A stretch of DNA of 11,231 nt from Candidatus Cibiobacter qucibialis (GCA_004000625.1 SAUS01000074.1:1-11231), one strand, 5' to 3'. Shown: positions 1 through 7,682, counted from the stretch's first letter. Program-made: numbers and translations. The notes: generated by a model from the letters alone, not told the origin.

Positions 1-54
1 CCGGTGACACTTCGGGTATGAACCGAATGCTCTAGCCAACTGAGCTATACCGCC
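1..54 (-). tRNA. tRNA-Met (CAT), elongator type, 3' end outside the window
   Basis: Read on the minus strand from position 54, the sequence gives an acceptor strand GGCGGTA, a D-stem GCTC/GAGC with an AGTTGGCTA loop, and an anticodon stem TTCGG/CCGAA around the loop TTCATAC. The anticodon CAT is at 18-20. The variable loop GTGTC and the first half of a T-stem (ACCGG) follow before the window ends. The T-loop and 3' acceptor strand are outside, so this is about 54 of roughly 76 nt. A CAT anticodon could also belong to a lysidine-modified tRNA-Ile or to initiator tRNA. The acceptor and D-arm look most like a clostridial elongator Met tRNA, which is a judgement from memory. Confidence 0.9.
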
Positions 55-85
55 ATGTGGTGTGCATCTCAAACGGTGCTCCACT

Positions 86-114
86 AGTATACGGGTTTCG
101 GCACCATTTGTCAA
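86..114 (-). promoter_or_regulatory. sigma-A promoter of the tRNA-Met gene
   Basis: On the minus strand a perfect -35 TTGACA (109-114) and a -10 TATACT (86-91) are separated by exactly 17 bp. Initiation would fall near position 79, about 25 nt before the mature tRNA 5' end at 54. Immediately upstream of the -35 on this strand (about 119-147) are phased A- and T-tracts, which would suit an UP element as in strongly expressed stable-RNA genes. Confidence 0.85.
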
Positions 115-374
115 GCATTTTTTTGAATTTTTTCAAAAAGTTTTTTTCTCCCTTTTCTGCGCCGGCAGTGCTGCGGCACAAATAGCGCAGCCATGGGCTT
201 TGCGGGCATCAGCTGGCAGCCATTCCCGGCGTTGTTCCGATTTTTGTTCCTGCATTATACAACAATAGCGCAATAAAGTGCAGTACAAAATTCTTCATTT
301 TTTCAGGTTTTACCCGGTTTGTTCATTTTATTTTAAGCTACGAAACTTTTTGCGGATTTTTCGCATTTAATATA
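115..374. other. Divergent spacer between tRNA-Met and the Fur-family gene
   Basis: No coding sequence is supported here; the short open frame across 62-268 is AT-rich at its start, has no ribosome site and resembles nothing. Two things are visible: the A/T-tract block next to the tRNA promoter (about 119-147) and an interrupted hairpin at 157-190. The hairpin has an outer arm CTGCGC/GCGCAG, an inner arm GTGC/GCAC, and 5-nt symmetric internal loops. No T-run follows the hairpin on either strand, so it is not an obvious terminator. Confidence 0.5.
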
Positions 375-403
375 TTGACATAGTAGTACCCCAGTGTTAA
401 AAT
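375..403 (+). promoter_or_regulatory. Extended -10 sigma-A promoter of the Fur-family gene
   Basis: A perfect -35 TTGACA (375-380) is followed after 17 bp by TAAAAT (398-403), preceded by TG at 395-396 (extended -10). The start of transcription would be near 410, leaving a leader of about 65 nt. The ribosome site AAGGAG is at 460-465, 10 nt before the ATG. No convincing palindromic Per or Fur box overlaps the promoter. Confidence 0.85.
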
Positions 404-475
404 AAGTTAAAAATCGGTGTTCGTTAAAAGTGTGTCGAAGATGAACCATCCGTAACTTTAAGGAGAATACTCGCT

Positions 476-853
476 ATGAAATATTCTTGGCAGCGCCAGA
501 TTATTCTGGAAACCATTCAAGAGCATAAAGAGCATCTTTCTGCGCAGCAGATTTACGGTTATGCCCGTGAGCGCTGCCCTCATATCAGCCTGGGCACGGT
601 GTACCGCAACCTGAACACCCTGGCTGATAACGATATGATCGGCCGCGTTGGCATGATCAGCGGTGCCGAATGCTTTGACTGGGACCCCAACTCCCATGAG
701 CATTTTTACTGCCGCAAGTGCCACAAGATCATTAACCTTGATCTGCCGGAAGGCGAGCTGAACGCCCTGATCAAAAATGTTCCCGGCCTGCGTATTGAAG
801 GCCACTGCCTGACCGTGACCGGCGTTTGCGCCGAATGTGCCAGCAAAGAATAA
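476..853 (+). CDS. Fur-family metal-dependent transcriptional regulator, PerR-like, short form
   Basis: A 125-residue cytoplasmic repressor of the Fur superfamily, probably sensing peroxide or metal. The winged helix covers about residues 1-60, with the recognition segment HISLGTVYRNL at 36-46. The dimerisation half carries HEHFYCRKC (74-82) and a C-terminal CAEC (118-121); C79, C82, C118 and C121 form the usual structural zinc site. Aligned by eye to B. subtilis PerR, the regulatory metal ligands are H20, D68, H74 and H76, but the fifth, Asp104 in PerR, is Asn87 here. The protein also lacks about 20 N-terminal residues of classical PerR. No in-frame start exists upstream before a stop at 425-427, and the AAGGAG site supports this ATG, so the short form is real. 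It has its own promoter and terminator and is not part of the arg operon. Family certain; PerR versus Fur or Zur subtype not proven. Confidence 0.9.
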   Translation: MKYSWQRQIILETIQEHKEHLSAQQIYGYARERCPHISLGTVYRNLNTLADNDMIGRVGMISGAECFDWDPNSHEHFYCRKCHKIINLDLPEGELNALIKNVPGLRIEGHCLTVTGVCAECASKE

Positions 854-866
854 CTTTGCTGGCACA
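836..866. repeat. Perfect 13-bp inverted repeat spanning the Fur-family stop codon
   Basis: Arms 836-848 (TGTGCCAGCAAAG) and 854-866 (CTTTGCTGGCACA) are exact reverse complements around the 5-nt loop AATAA, which contains the TAA stop (851-853). The arms also encode the last residues CASK. No T-run follows, so it is not a standard terminator. It may protect the mRNA 3' end or bind a protein. Confidence 0.85.
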
Positions 867-929
867 AAGCGCCACTGTCCTACCCTTGCAGGATCAATCC
901 TCCCAACTTGTCATCATCTTTTCCTCTCC

Positions 930-963
930 GCTCTTCCCCGTTTTTGTGGGGAAGAGCTTTTTT
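930..963 (+). terminator. Intrinsic terminator of the Fur-family gene
   Basis: A perfect 10-bp stem GCTCTTCCCC (930-939) / GGGGAAGAGC (948-957), with an 8-nt loop, is followed by six T residues (958-963). It ends the regulator transcript about 75 nt after its stop codon and isolates it from argG. Confidence 0.93.
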
Positions 964-1035
964 GTACCCTTTGGCACTTTTCTGCATCCTTTTTCAACTG
1001 CGATATGCGGGCTTTATGCGGCAAATATTCAATTC

Positions 1036-1053
1036 CATGAATAAAAATACAAA
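1036..1053. promoter_or_regulatory. Upstream ARG box (probable ArgR operator)
   Basis: The 18-mer contains TGAAT (1038-1042), AAAA, then ATACA (1047-1051). This is one mismatch from the TGAAT-N4-ATTCA core of ArgR/AhrC operators and is close to the B. subtilis style box beginning CATGAATAAAAAT. It lies 152 bp upstream of the second box. It may be an auxiliary site for looping or cooperative binding, which is an inference. Confidence 0.65.
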
Positions 1054-1148
1054 TAGTCCGTTTTGCTTTTCCCCTTTACGCCGCAAAATGCAAGCTCTAG
1101 AACAAAGTTATCTCTATAAGTTGAAATTTCCTTGTGCAATATGCCGTG

Positions 1149-1176
1149 TTGCAATTTGTTGCAGGGCGTGTATAAT
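1149..1176 (+). promoter_or_regulatory. Probable argG operon promoter
   Basis: A perfect -10 TATAAT (1171-1176) lies 16 bp downstream of TTGCAA (1149-1154), a 4-of-6 match to the -35 consensus. Transcription would start near 1183, just before the downstream ARG box, giving a leader of about 60 nt to argG. Confidence 0.7.
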
Positions 1177-1187
1177 AAGAAGCATGA

Positions 1188-1205
1188 AATGAATAAATAT
1201 TCAGC
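1188..1205. promoter_or_regulatory. Downstream ARG box (ArgR operator)
   Basis: TGAAT (1190-1194), AAAT, ATTCA (1199-1203) is a perfect ARG-box core. It begins 12 bp after the -10 hexamer and so covers roughly +5 to +23 of the predicted transcript, where a bound ArgR/AhrC hexamer would block initiation or clearance. ArgR itself is not encoded in this window. Confidence 0.85.
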
Positions 1206-1216
1206 CGCTTCGGCGG
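1205..1216 (+). other. C(UUCG)G tetraloop hairpin in the argG leader
   Basis: CCGC (1205-1208), TTCG, GCGG (1213-1216) forms a short but exceptionally stable UUCG tetraloop hairpin. It lies between the ARG box and the argG ribosome site (GAGGG, 1231-1235). It is followed by A/T sequence rather than a T-run and more likely stabilises the mRNA 5' end than terminates it. Confidence 0.5.
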
Positions 1217-1243
1217 ATAGAATTTTGAAAGAGGGCAGTTCTT

Positions 1244-2482
1244 ATGAAAAAGAAAAAGGAAGATATTAAAAAGGTTGTTCTGGCTTACTCCGGCGGTCTG
1301 GATACCTCCATCATCATTCCCTGGCTGAAAGAGAACTACAACAACTGCGAAGTTGTTGCTGTTTCCGGTGACGTTGGCCAGGGCACCGAGCTGGACGGCC
1401 TGGAAGAAAAGGCCCTCAAGACCGGCGCTTCCAAGCTGTACGTTCTGGACCTGAAGAAAGATTATGTTGAGAACTACATCTGGCCCTGCCTGAAAGCCGA
1501 TGCCAAGTATGAAGAGTACCTGCTGGGAACCTCTCATGCTCGTCCGTGCATTGCAAAGGCACTGGCTGAGATTGCCAAGAAAGAGAATGCTGATGCCATC
1601 TGCCATGGCTGCACCGGCAAGGGCAACGACCAGGTTCGTTTTGAGCTGACCCTGAAAGCACTGGCCCCTGAAATGGCCATCATCGCCCCGTGGCGTGAGT
1701 GGGACATCAAGAGCCGTGACGAAGAGATCGATTACGCCGAGGCACACAACATTCCCCTGCGTATCAACCGTGAGACCAACTACTCCAAGGACAAGAACCT
1801 GTGGCATCTGAGCCACGAGGGTCTGGACCTCGAAAAGCCCTCTCTGGAGCCGCAGTACAACAAGCCCGGCTTCCTGGAGCTGGGTGTTTCCCCGGAGCAG
1901 GCACCGGATACCCCGTCCTATGTTACCATCCACTTTGAGAAGGGCATTCCCACCGCTGTGGACGGCAAGGAGATGGACGGTGTTGCCCTGATTGAGTACC
2001 TGAACAAGATCGGCGGCGAGAATGGCATTGGCCAGCTGGATATCGTTGAGAACCGTCTTGTCGGCATGAAGAGCCGCGGCGTGTACGAAACCCCCGCCGG
2101 CACCATCCTGTACAAGGCTCACAACGTTCTGGAAACCATCACCATCGACAAGGATGCTTTCCACTTCAAGGAGTCCGTTGCTCAGAAGATGGGCGAGCTG
2201 GTTTACGATGGCAAGTGGTTCACCCCGCTGCGTGAAGCCCTGAGCGCATTCACCGACGACCTGCAGAAGACCGTTACCGGTGATGTGAAACTGAAGCTGT
2301 ACAAGGGCAACCTGATCAACGCTGGTGTTACCAGCCCGTTCACCCTGTACGATGAGCAGACTGCTTCCTTCGGCGAGGATGAGGATTACGATCAGTTTGA
2401 TGCAAACGGCTTTATCAACCTGTTTGGCCTGCCCATTGCTGAGCGCGCCAAGCTGGCAAAGAACTGGCCGGAAGTAAAGTAA
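1244..2482 (+). CDS. argG: Argininosuccinate synthase
   Basis: Catalyses the ATP-dependent joining of citrulline and aspartate to argininosuccinate, the penultimate step of arginine synthesis; cytosolic, usually tetrameric. The 412-residue length is normal. The N-terminal PP-loop AYSGGLDTS is at residues 14-22, and the second family signature HGCTGKGNDQVRFE at 121-134. The GTSHARPCIAK segment (95-105) and the citrulline/aspartate-contacting region around NYSKDKNLW (179-187) are present. The start is supported by GAGGG 8 nt upstream and by the basic MKKKK beginning ahead of the PP-loop. It is the first gene of the arg cluster and is preceded by the operon promoter and two ARG boxes, so it should be arginine-repressed. 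No anomalies seen. Confidence 0.97.
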   Translation: MKKKKEDIKKVVLAYSGGLDTSIIIPWLKENYNNCEVVAVSGDVGQGTELDGLEEKALKTGASKLYVLDLKKDYVENYIWPCLKADAKYEEYLLGTSHARPCIAKALAEIAKKENADAICHGCTGKGNDQVRFELTLKALAPEMAIIAPWREWDIKSRDEEIDYAEAHNIPLRINRETNYSKDKNLWHLSHEGLDLEKPSLEPQYNKPGFLELGVSPEQAPDTPSYVTIHFEKGIPTAVDGKEMDGVALIEYLNKIGGENGIGQLDIVENRLVGMKSRGVYETPAGTILYKAHNVLETITIDKDAFHFKESVAQKMGELVYDGKWFTPLREALSAFTDDLQKTVTGDVKLKLYKGNLINAGVTSPFTLYDEQTASFGEDEDYDQFDANGFINLFGLPIAERAKLAKNWPEVK

Positions 2483-2506
2483 TCGCATTTTTCCATTAAC
2501 AAAACT

Positions 2507-2538
2507 GCCGCCAGGGAGGCATTGACCCCCTTGGCGGC
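2507..2538 (+). terminator. Weak terminator-like hairpin after argG
   Basis: GCCGCCA (2507-2513) pairs with TGGCGGC (2532-2538), and GGG/CCC extend the stem inside after a one-base bulge. Only three T residues follow (CTTTGG), so read-through into argH is likely. It may partly terminate or shield the argG 3' end. Confidence 0.5.
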
Positions 2539-2565
2539 TTTGGCGTTCCAGTATATACTATAATA

Positions 2566-2750
2566 AAGAAAAAAGAATAATGAATAAGTAATAATGATGG
2601 TGGACCGCCGTGCCTGCGGCACGGCTCAAAAAAAGCCAAGGTCGCAGCAAACATCAGACTGAGCCCCCATTAAAAGGCTGTATCTATTTTATTTGCGCGC
2701 GCGGCGCGCACACCAACATTTTTCATTATTCTTTATTCTCTATTCATTAC
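2566..2750. repeat. Heptad-armed intergenic repeat element between argG and argH
   Basis: The left arm (2566-2600) reads as 7-nt units: AAGAAAA, AAGAATA, ATGAATA, AGTAATA, ATGATGG. The right arm on the opposite strand (2750 down to 2716) reads GTAATGA, ATAGAGA, ATAAAGA, ATAATGA, AAAATGT. The arms are thus imperfect inverted repeats with a 7-nt period. Between them lie a perfect palindrome GCCGTGCC-TGC-GGCACGGC (2607-2625) and a GCGCGC-rich block (2695-2713). The 12-mer CTGCGGCACGGC (2614-2625) recurs at 6625-6636. The end module TTTATTTGCGCGCGCGG..CACACC resembles the right end of the argJ-argB element. No coding content; the argH frame extended upstream through here is fortuitous. Confidence 0.7.
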
Positions 2751-2771
2751 AATAACACCGGAGGTTTTCTT

Positions 2772-4151
<1,380 letters not shown>

Positions 4152-4180
4152 ACGCTGTAATAGATAGGGGTTTGTTTGGG

Positions 4181-5116
4181 ATGGCTAAGTATAAAATTTT
4201 TGTGGATGGTTCTTCCGGCACAACCGGCCTGCGCATTGCGGACCGCCTGGCTGCACGGGATGAATTTGAGATCCTGCACATTTCCGAAGCCGACCGCAAG
4301 GATGTAAACGCCCGCGCCGCCGTGATTAACCAGAGCGATCTGAGCTTTTTGTGCCTGCCGGATGCTGCAGCCAGGGAGGTTGTGCCCCTGCTGCGCCCCG
4401 ATGTGCGTATTCTGGACACTTCTACCGCACACCGCACCGCGCCGGATTGGGTGTATGGCCTGCCGGAGCTGCATGGCAAACGGGATGCTCTGCGCACCGC
4501 CAACCGCGTGGCTGTTCCGGGCTGCTATGCCACCGGCTTTATCACGCTGGTGGCCCCGCTGGTGGAGCTTGGCCTGCTGGCCGCAGATTATCCGCTGACC
4601 TGCCACGGGCTTTCCGGTTATTCCGGCGCAGGCAAAAGCGGCATTGCCCAGTACCGCGACCCGGAGCGCGACATTGCCTTTGAAAGCCCGCGCCCCTACG
4701 GCTTAACGCTGGATCACAAGCACCTGCCGGAAATGCAGAAGATCTGCGGCCTTGCGGAGCCGCCGGTGTTCTGTCCCATTGTGGATGACTACTACTGCGG
4801 CATGGAAGTTACCGTTCCCCTGCGTCTGGACCTTGTGGGCCACAGCGCTGAGGAGCTGGCCACCGCTTTGCAGGAGTATTACGCAGGCGAAACCATGATC
4901 AAGGTGCACGCTTTGGGCACTGCCCCCAAGTTCCTGCCCGCCAATACGCTGGCCGGCAAGGACACCTTGGAAATTTACCCCACTGTTTCCCCCGACGGCA
5001 AGCGGATGCTGCTCATCAGCCTGCTGGACAACCTTGGCAAAGGCAGCTCCGGTGCCGCCGTGCAGTGCATGAACATCATGCTGGGGCTGGAGGAAACGAA
5101 AGGGCTGGAATTGTAA
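4181..5116 (+). CDS. argC: N-acetyl-gamma-glutamyl-phosphate reductase, short (type 2) form
   Basis: NADPH-dependent reduction of N-acetylglutamyl phosphate to the semialdehyde. At 311 residues it is the shorter form of the enzyme. The Rossmann glycine motif is GSSGTTG (10-16) instead of the GASGYTG common in long ArgC. The nucleophilic cysteine C115 sits in VPGCYATGF (113-121), and DHKHLPE (178-184) carries the conserved His region. SGYSGAGKSG (145-154) and the C-terminal NLGKGSSGAAVQCMN (284-298) are present. The ATG at 4181 is preferred over a TTG three codons upstream; AGGGG at 4166-4170 is a modest ribosome site 10 nt away. The TAA stop (5114-5116) forms the first bases of a repeat shared with the argJ-argB spacer. 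Confidence 0.96.
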   Translation: MAKYKIFVDGSSGTTGLRIADRLAARDEFEILHISEADRKDVNARAAVINQSDLSFLCLPDAAAREVVPLLRPDVRILDTSTAHRTAPDWVYGLPELHGKRDALRTANRVAVPGCYATGFITLVAPLVELGLLAADYPLTCHGLSGYSGAGKSGIAQYRDPERDIAFESPRPYGLTLDHKHLPEMQKICGLAEPPVFCPIVDDYYCGMEVTVPLRLDLVGHSAEELATALQEYYAGETMIKVHALGTAPKFLPANTLAGKDTLEIYPTVSPDGKRMLLISLLDNLGKGSSGAAVQCMNIMLGLEETKGLEL

Positions 5117-5133
5117 GTTAGGAGTTAGGAGTT
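5114..5133 (+). repeat. 20-bp repeat arm over the argC stop codon
   Basis: TAAGTTAGGAGTTAGGAGTT at 5114-5133 is an exact reverse complement of 6777-6796, the right end of the argJ-argB element. It contains two copies of the heptad AGTTAGG and a partial third, and supplies the argC stop codon. No matching partner arm is seen in the rest of this 163-nt spacer, so it looks like a solo or truncated end. Confidence 0.85.
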
Positions 5134-5186
5134 TTCCGGTATGTTGGCCTGCTGGCCGCATGGCACCGCTTTGGTGTGGTTTGTAG

Positions 5187-5206
5187 GGAACGGTCTTGAC
5201 CGTTCC
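5187..5206. repeat. REP-like palindrome between argC and argJ
   Basis: GGAACGGT (5187-5194), CTTG, ACCGTTCC (5199-5206) is a perfect 8-bp palindrome, preceded by TTTGTAG. It resembles the dispersed intergenic palindromes with a TTTGTAGGG-like lead-in that I recall from clostridial genomes; copy number cannot be checked here. No T-run follows (CGCAGCTG), so it is not a terminator. Confidence 0.6.
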
Positions 5207-5279
5207 GCAGCTGTCTTTACCGGGTGGGTTCCGTTTCTTCTGATTTTTGATGTTATTTGTGGGAAAGAGGAAAAGTAAC

Positions 5280-6509
5280 ATGGCAAAGTATAAGGTCATT
5301 CCCGGCGGCGTTTGTGCCGCCAAGGGTTTTTCTGCTTCCGGCGTACATGCCGGGTTCCGGGCCAACCCCAACAAGCTGGATCTGGCCATCATCAAGGCGG
5401 ATGTACGCTGTGCCGCTGCCGGTGTTTACACCACCAACAAGGTGTATGGCGCCCCCATCAAGGTTGACCGCGCCCACCTGGTGGACGGCCACGCACAGGC
5501 TGTTCTGGTGAACAGTGGCAACGCCAACACCTGCGCCGCCAACGGTGTGGATCTGGCCAATGAGTGCTGCGCCCTGGTGGCCCAGCAGCTGGGCATTGCA
5601 GCCGAGGATGTTCTGCCGGCTTCCACCGGCGTTATCGGCCAGCCCATGACGATTGACCCGTTCGCCCGCGGTATTCCCGCCGCAGCGGCCAGGCTGCAGG
5701 CCAGCGCCGAGGGCAGCAGCGAAGCTGCCAAGGCCATTATGACCACCGATACTTACGAGAAAGAATATGCCATTGAGTTTGAGCTGGCCGGCAAAACCTG
5801 CCGCCTTGGCGCGATCGGCAAGGGCAGCGGCATGATTGCCCCCAACATGGCCACCATGCTGGCATTCTACACCACCGATGCTGCCATCAGCCCGGAGCTG
5901 CTGCAAAAGGCACTGCGCGCCGTTGTGCCCACTACCTACAACCAGATGAGCGTTGACCTGGATACCTCCACCAACGATACCCTGCTGCTGCTGGCTTCCG
6001 GCCTGGCGGGCAACGAGCCTGTTGTGACCGAAGGCCCGGAGTATGACAAATTCCTGGCTGCCCTGGGCGCTGTGGCAGAGCATATGTGCGCCCTGCATGC
6101 TTCTGACGGCGAGGGTGCCACCCACCTGATCACCTGCGAAGTGACCCACGCCCCCACCCACGAGATTGCCCGCGCCGTGGCAAAGAGCGTTGTCTGCTCC
6201 AACCTGTTCAAGGCCGCCGTGTTTGGCCGCGACGCCAACTGGGGCCGCATCCTGTGCGCCATCGGCTATACGCCGGGGGATTTTTCCATCGACAAGGTCA
6301 GCGTGCGCATTGCCAGCAAGGCAGGCGAGGTGTTTGTGTGCGAAAACGCCGCCTACCATCCGTTCAGCGAGGACGAAGCCTATGCGGTTCTGGGCGAGCA
6401 TGACATCCTGGTCAAAGTCGATATGGGCACCGGCGAAGCCAGCGGCAAAGCCTGGGGCTGCGATCTGACCTATGACTATGTAAAGATCAACGGCGATTAC
6501 CGGACCTGA
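5280..6509 (+). CDS. argJ: Bifunctional ornithine acetyltransferase / N-acetylglutamate synthase
   Basis: Transfers the acetyl group from N-acetylornithine to glutamate, closing the cyclic acetyl pathway; bifunctional versions also use acetyl-CoA. The protein from this ATG is 409 residues, full length. It is an Ntn-hydrolase-fold proenzyme that self-cleaves; the site lies between A191 and the nucleophile T192 within KGSGMIAPNMATML (181-194). ASTGVIGQPM (114-123) contains the oxyanion-hole threonine region, HASDGEGATHL (273-283) is a family signature, and the C-terminus ends INGDYRT. A TTG/ATG start 10-11 codons upstream is possible, but AGAGG at 5266-5270 is 9 nt before the chosen ATG and MAKYKVIPGGV is a typical start. 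No argA or argE is present in the cluster, as expected with ArgJ. Confidence 0.96.
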   Translation: MAKYKVIPGGVCAAKGFSASGVHAGFRANPNKLDLAIIKADVRCAAAGVYTTNKVYGAPIKVDRAHLVDGHAQAVLVNSGNANTCAANGVDLANECCALVAQQLGIAAEDVLPASTGVIGQPMTIDPFARGIPAAAARLQASAEGSSEAAKAIMTTDTYEKEYAIEFELAGKTCRLGAIGKGSGMIAPNMATMLAFYTTDAAISPELLQKALRAVVPTTYNQMSVDLDTSTNDTLLLLASGLAGNEPVVTEGPEYDKFLAALGAVAEHMCALHASDGEGATHLITCEVTHAPTHEIARAVAKSVVCSNLFKAAVFGRDANWGRILCAIGYTPGDFSIDKVSVRIASKAGEVFVCENAAYHPFSEDEAYAVLGEHDILVKVDMGTGEASGKAWGCDLTYDYVKINGDYRT

Positions 6510-6516
6510 TTTTGCA

Positions 6517-6796
6517 ATTAGAAATTAGGAATGAGGAATGAGCAATGAACGGCTCGTTTAGGCTTGTAGCTTTTAGGCATCACCGCACAATTCCCGCCTG
6601 ACGGCTCAAGCACCGCTCCGGCGGCTGCGGCACGGCATCTGCGTTGCCAAAATGCTCGATAAGACATCCAGTATTATCTGCGCTTTTGGCTTAGCATCTG
6701 CCGTACCTCGCTCGCCGTATCGGCACTTAGAATTATGCGGTATTGCCTTTAATTTGTGCGCGCAGCGCACACCGCCAACTCCTAACTCCTAACTTA
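6517..6796. repeat. Long fold-back repeat element between argJ and argB
   Basis: An imperfect inverted repeat of about 280 bp fills this spacer. Three arm pairs share roughly one centre near 6660-6668. These are 6522-6541 with 6777-6796 (about 14 of 20), 6572-6593 with 6730-6751 (17 of 22, core ACCGCA.AATTC), and 6626-6652 with 6684-6710 (19 of 27, core ACGGCA..TGC...GCCAAAA). The outer left arm is heptads ATTAGAA, ATTAGGA, ATGAGGA, ATGAGCA, ATGAACG (6517-6551). The outer right arm, on the other strand, is AGTTAGG twice plus AGTTGGC. It contains no plausible gene and lies within an apparently continuous transcription unit, so the mRNA would form a large hairpin. It looks like a non-autonomous, MITE-like insertion; no target duplication is obvious. 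Confidence 0.75.
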
Positions 6797-6827
6797 TCTT
6801 GCTACTTTTACGTTTGGGGAGCGATTT

Positions 6828-7682
6828 ATGAAAAACGAGGAAATGGCGCTGCTTTTTTCGGAAGCCACGCCCTACATCCAGAAATATCACGGCAAAACCC
6901 TGGTGATCAAATACGGCGGCAATGCCATGGTAAACGAGGAATTGAAACTGGCCGTTATGAACGACCTTGTCACCCTGACCCTGCTGGGTGTGCGCGTTGT
7001 GCTGGTACACGGCGGCGGCCCGGCCATCAACCAGATGCTGAACCGCGTGGGCAAGGAATCCAAGTTTGTCAACGGCCTGCGTTATACCGATAAAGAAACC
7101 ATGAGCATTGTGCAGCAGGTTCTGGCCGGTCAGGTCAACAAGGATCTGGTTGCGTTGCTCAAGGGCCGCGGCGTTGGCCTGTGTGGTCTGGACGGCCACA
7201 CCATCACCTGCTCCCGCAAGAGTGATGTAGACCTGGGCTATGTGGGCAACGTGGAAAAAGTGGACACCACCCTGATTGAGCACCTGCTCAACGATGGCTT
7301 TATCCCGGTCATTGCCACGGTTGGCATGGATGAAAACGGCATTGCCTACAACATCAACGCCGATACTGCTGCAGCCGCCATTGCTATTGCCCTGCACGCC
7401 GAAAAGTTCGTTTCCATGACGGATATTGTCGGCCTGCTGTATGACAAGGACGATGAATCCACCCTGATCCCCGAAGTGGAGATTTCCGAGATAGAGGGCT
7501 ACAAGGCACATGGCGTCATCTCCGGCGGCATGATCCCCAAAATTGATGGCATGGCCGATGCCATTTATGAGGGTGTGCATGAGGCTGTTATCATTGATGG
7601 CCGTGTTCCTCATTCTGTTCTGCTGGAAATGTTCTCTGACCGTGGTTCCGGCACCCTGTTCTACCGCCGCGGCAACCGATGA
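6828..7682 (+). CDS. argB: N-acetylglutamate kinase
   Basis: Phosphorylates N-acetylglutamate with ATP; in cyclic-pathway organisms this is the usual feedback-control point. 284 residues of the amino-acid kinase family. Visible motifs are the ATP-site lysine in IKYGGNAM (K28), HGGGP (61-65), the acetylglutamate-contacting NINADTAAA (176-184) and GGMIPKI with K238 (233-239). The N-terminus resembles the N-terminal helix of hexameric, arginine-inhibited kinases such as the Thermotoga enzyme (LL.EA.PYI...YGKT.VIK.GG). This suggests arginine feedback inhibition, by inference. GGGGAG at 6816-6821 is 6 nt before the ATG. The repeat element ends only about 31 bp upstream of the start. Confidence 0.96.
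   Translation: MKNEEMALLFSEATPYIQKYHGKTLVIKYGGNAMVNEELKLAVMNDLVTLTLLGVRVVLVHGGGPAINQMLNRVGKESKFVNGLRYTDKETMSIVQQVLAGQVNKDLVALLKGRGVGLCGLDGHTITCSRKSDVDLGYVGNVEKVDTTLIEHLLNDGFIPVIATVGMDENGIAYNINADTAAAAIAIALHAEKFVSMTDIVGLLYDKDDESTLIPEVEISEIEGYKAHGVISGGMIPKIDGMADAIYEGVHEAVIIDGRVPHSVLLEMFSDRGSGTLFYRRGNR

Noticed and set aside
1097..2488. Long minus-strand open frame over argG
   Set aside because: It is a codon-bias shadow of argG, without ribosome site or recognisable motifs. Similar long antisense frames over argH, argJ, argB, argD and argF were rejected on the same grounds.
2507..2538. Full terminator separating argG from argH
   Set aside because: The stem is good but only three T residues follow, so complete termination is not supported; kept as a weak hairpin.
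2551..2564. Promoter before argH from a perfect TATAAT at 2559-2564
   Set aside because: No acceptable -35 at 16-18 bp and no extended -10. The AT-rich repeat arm makes chance matches likely.
2610..2771. 54 additional in-frame codons upstream of argH
   Set aside because: The stretch is repeat-element DNA with no ribosome site. A CGGAGG site and a canonical ArgH N-terminus place the start at 2772.
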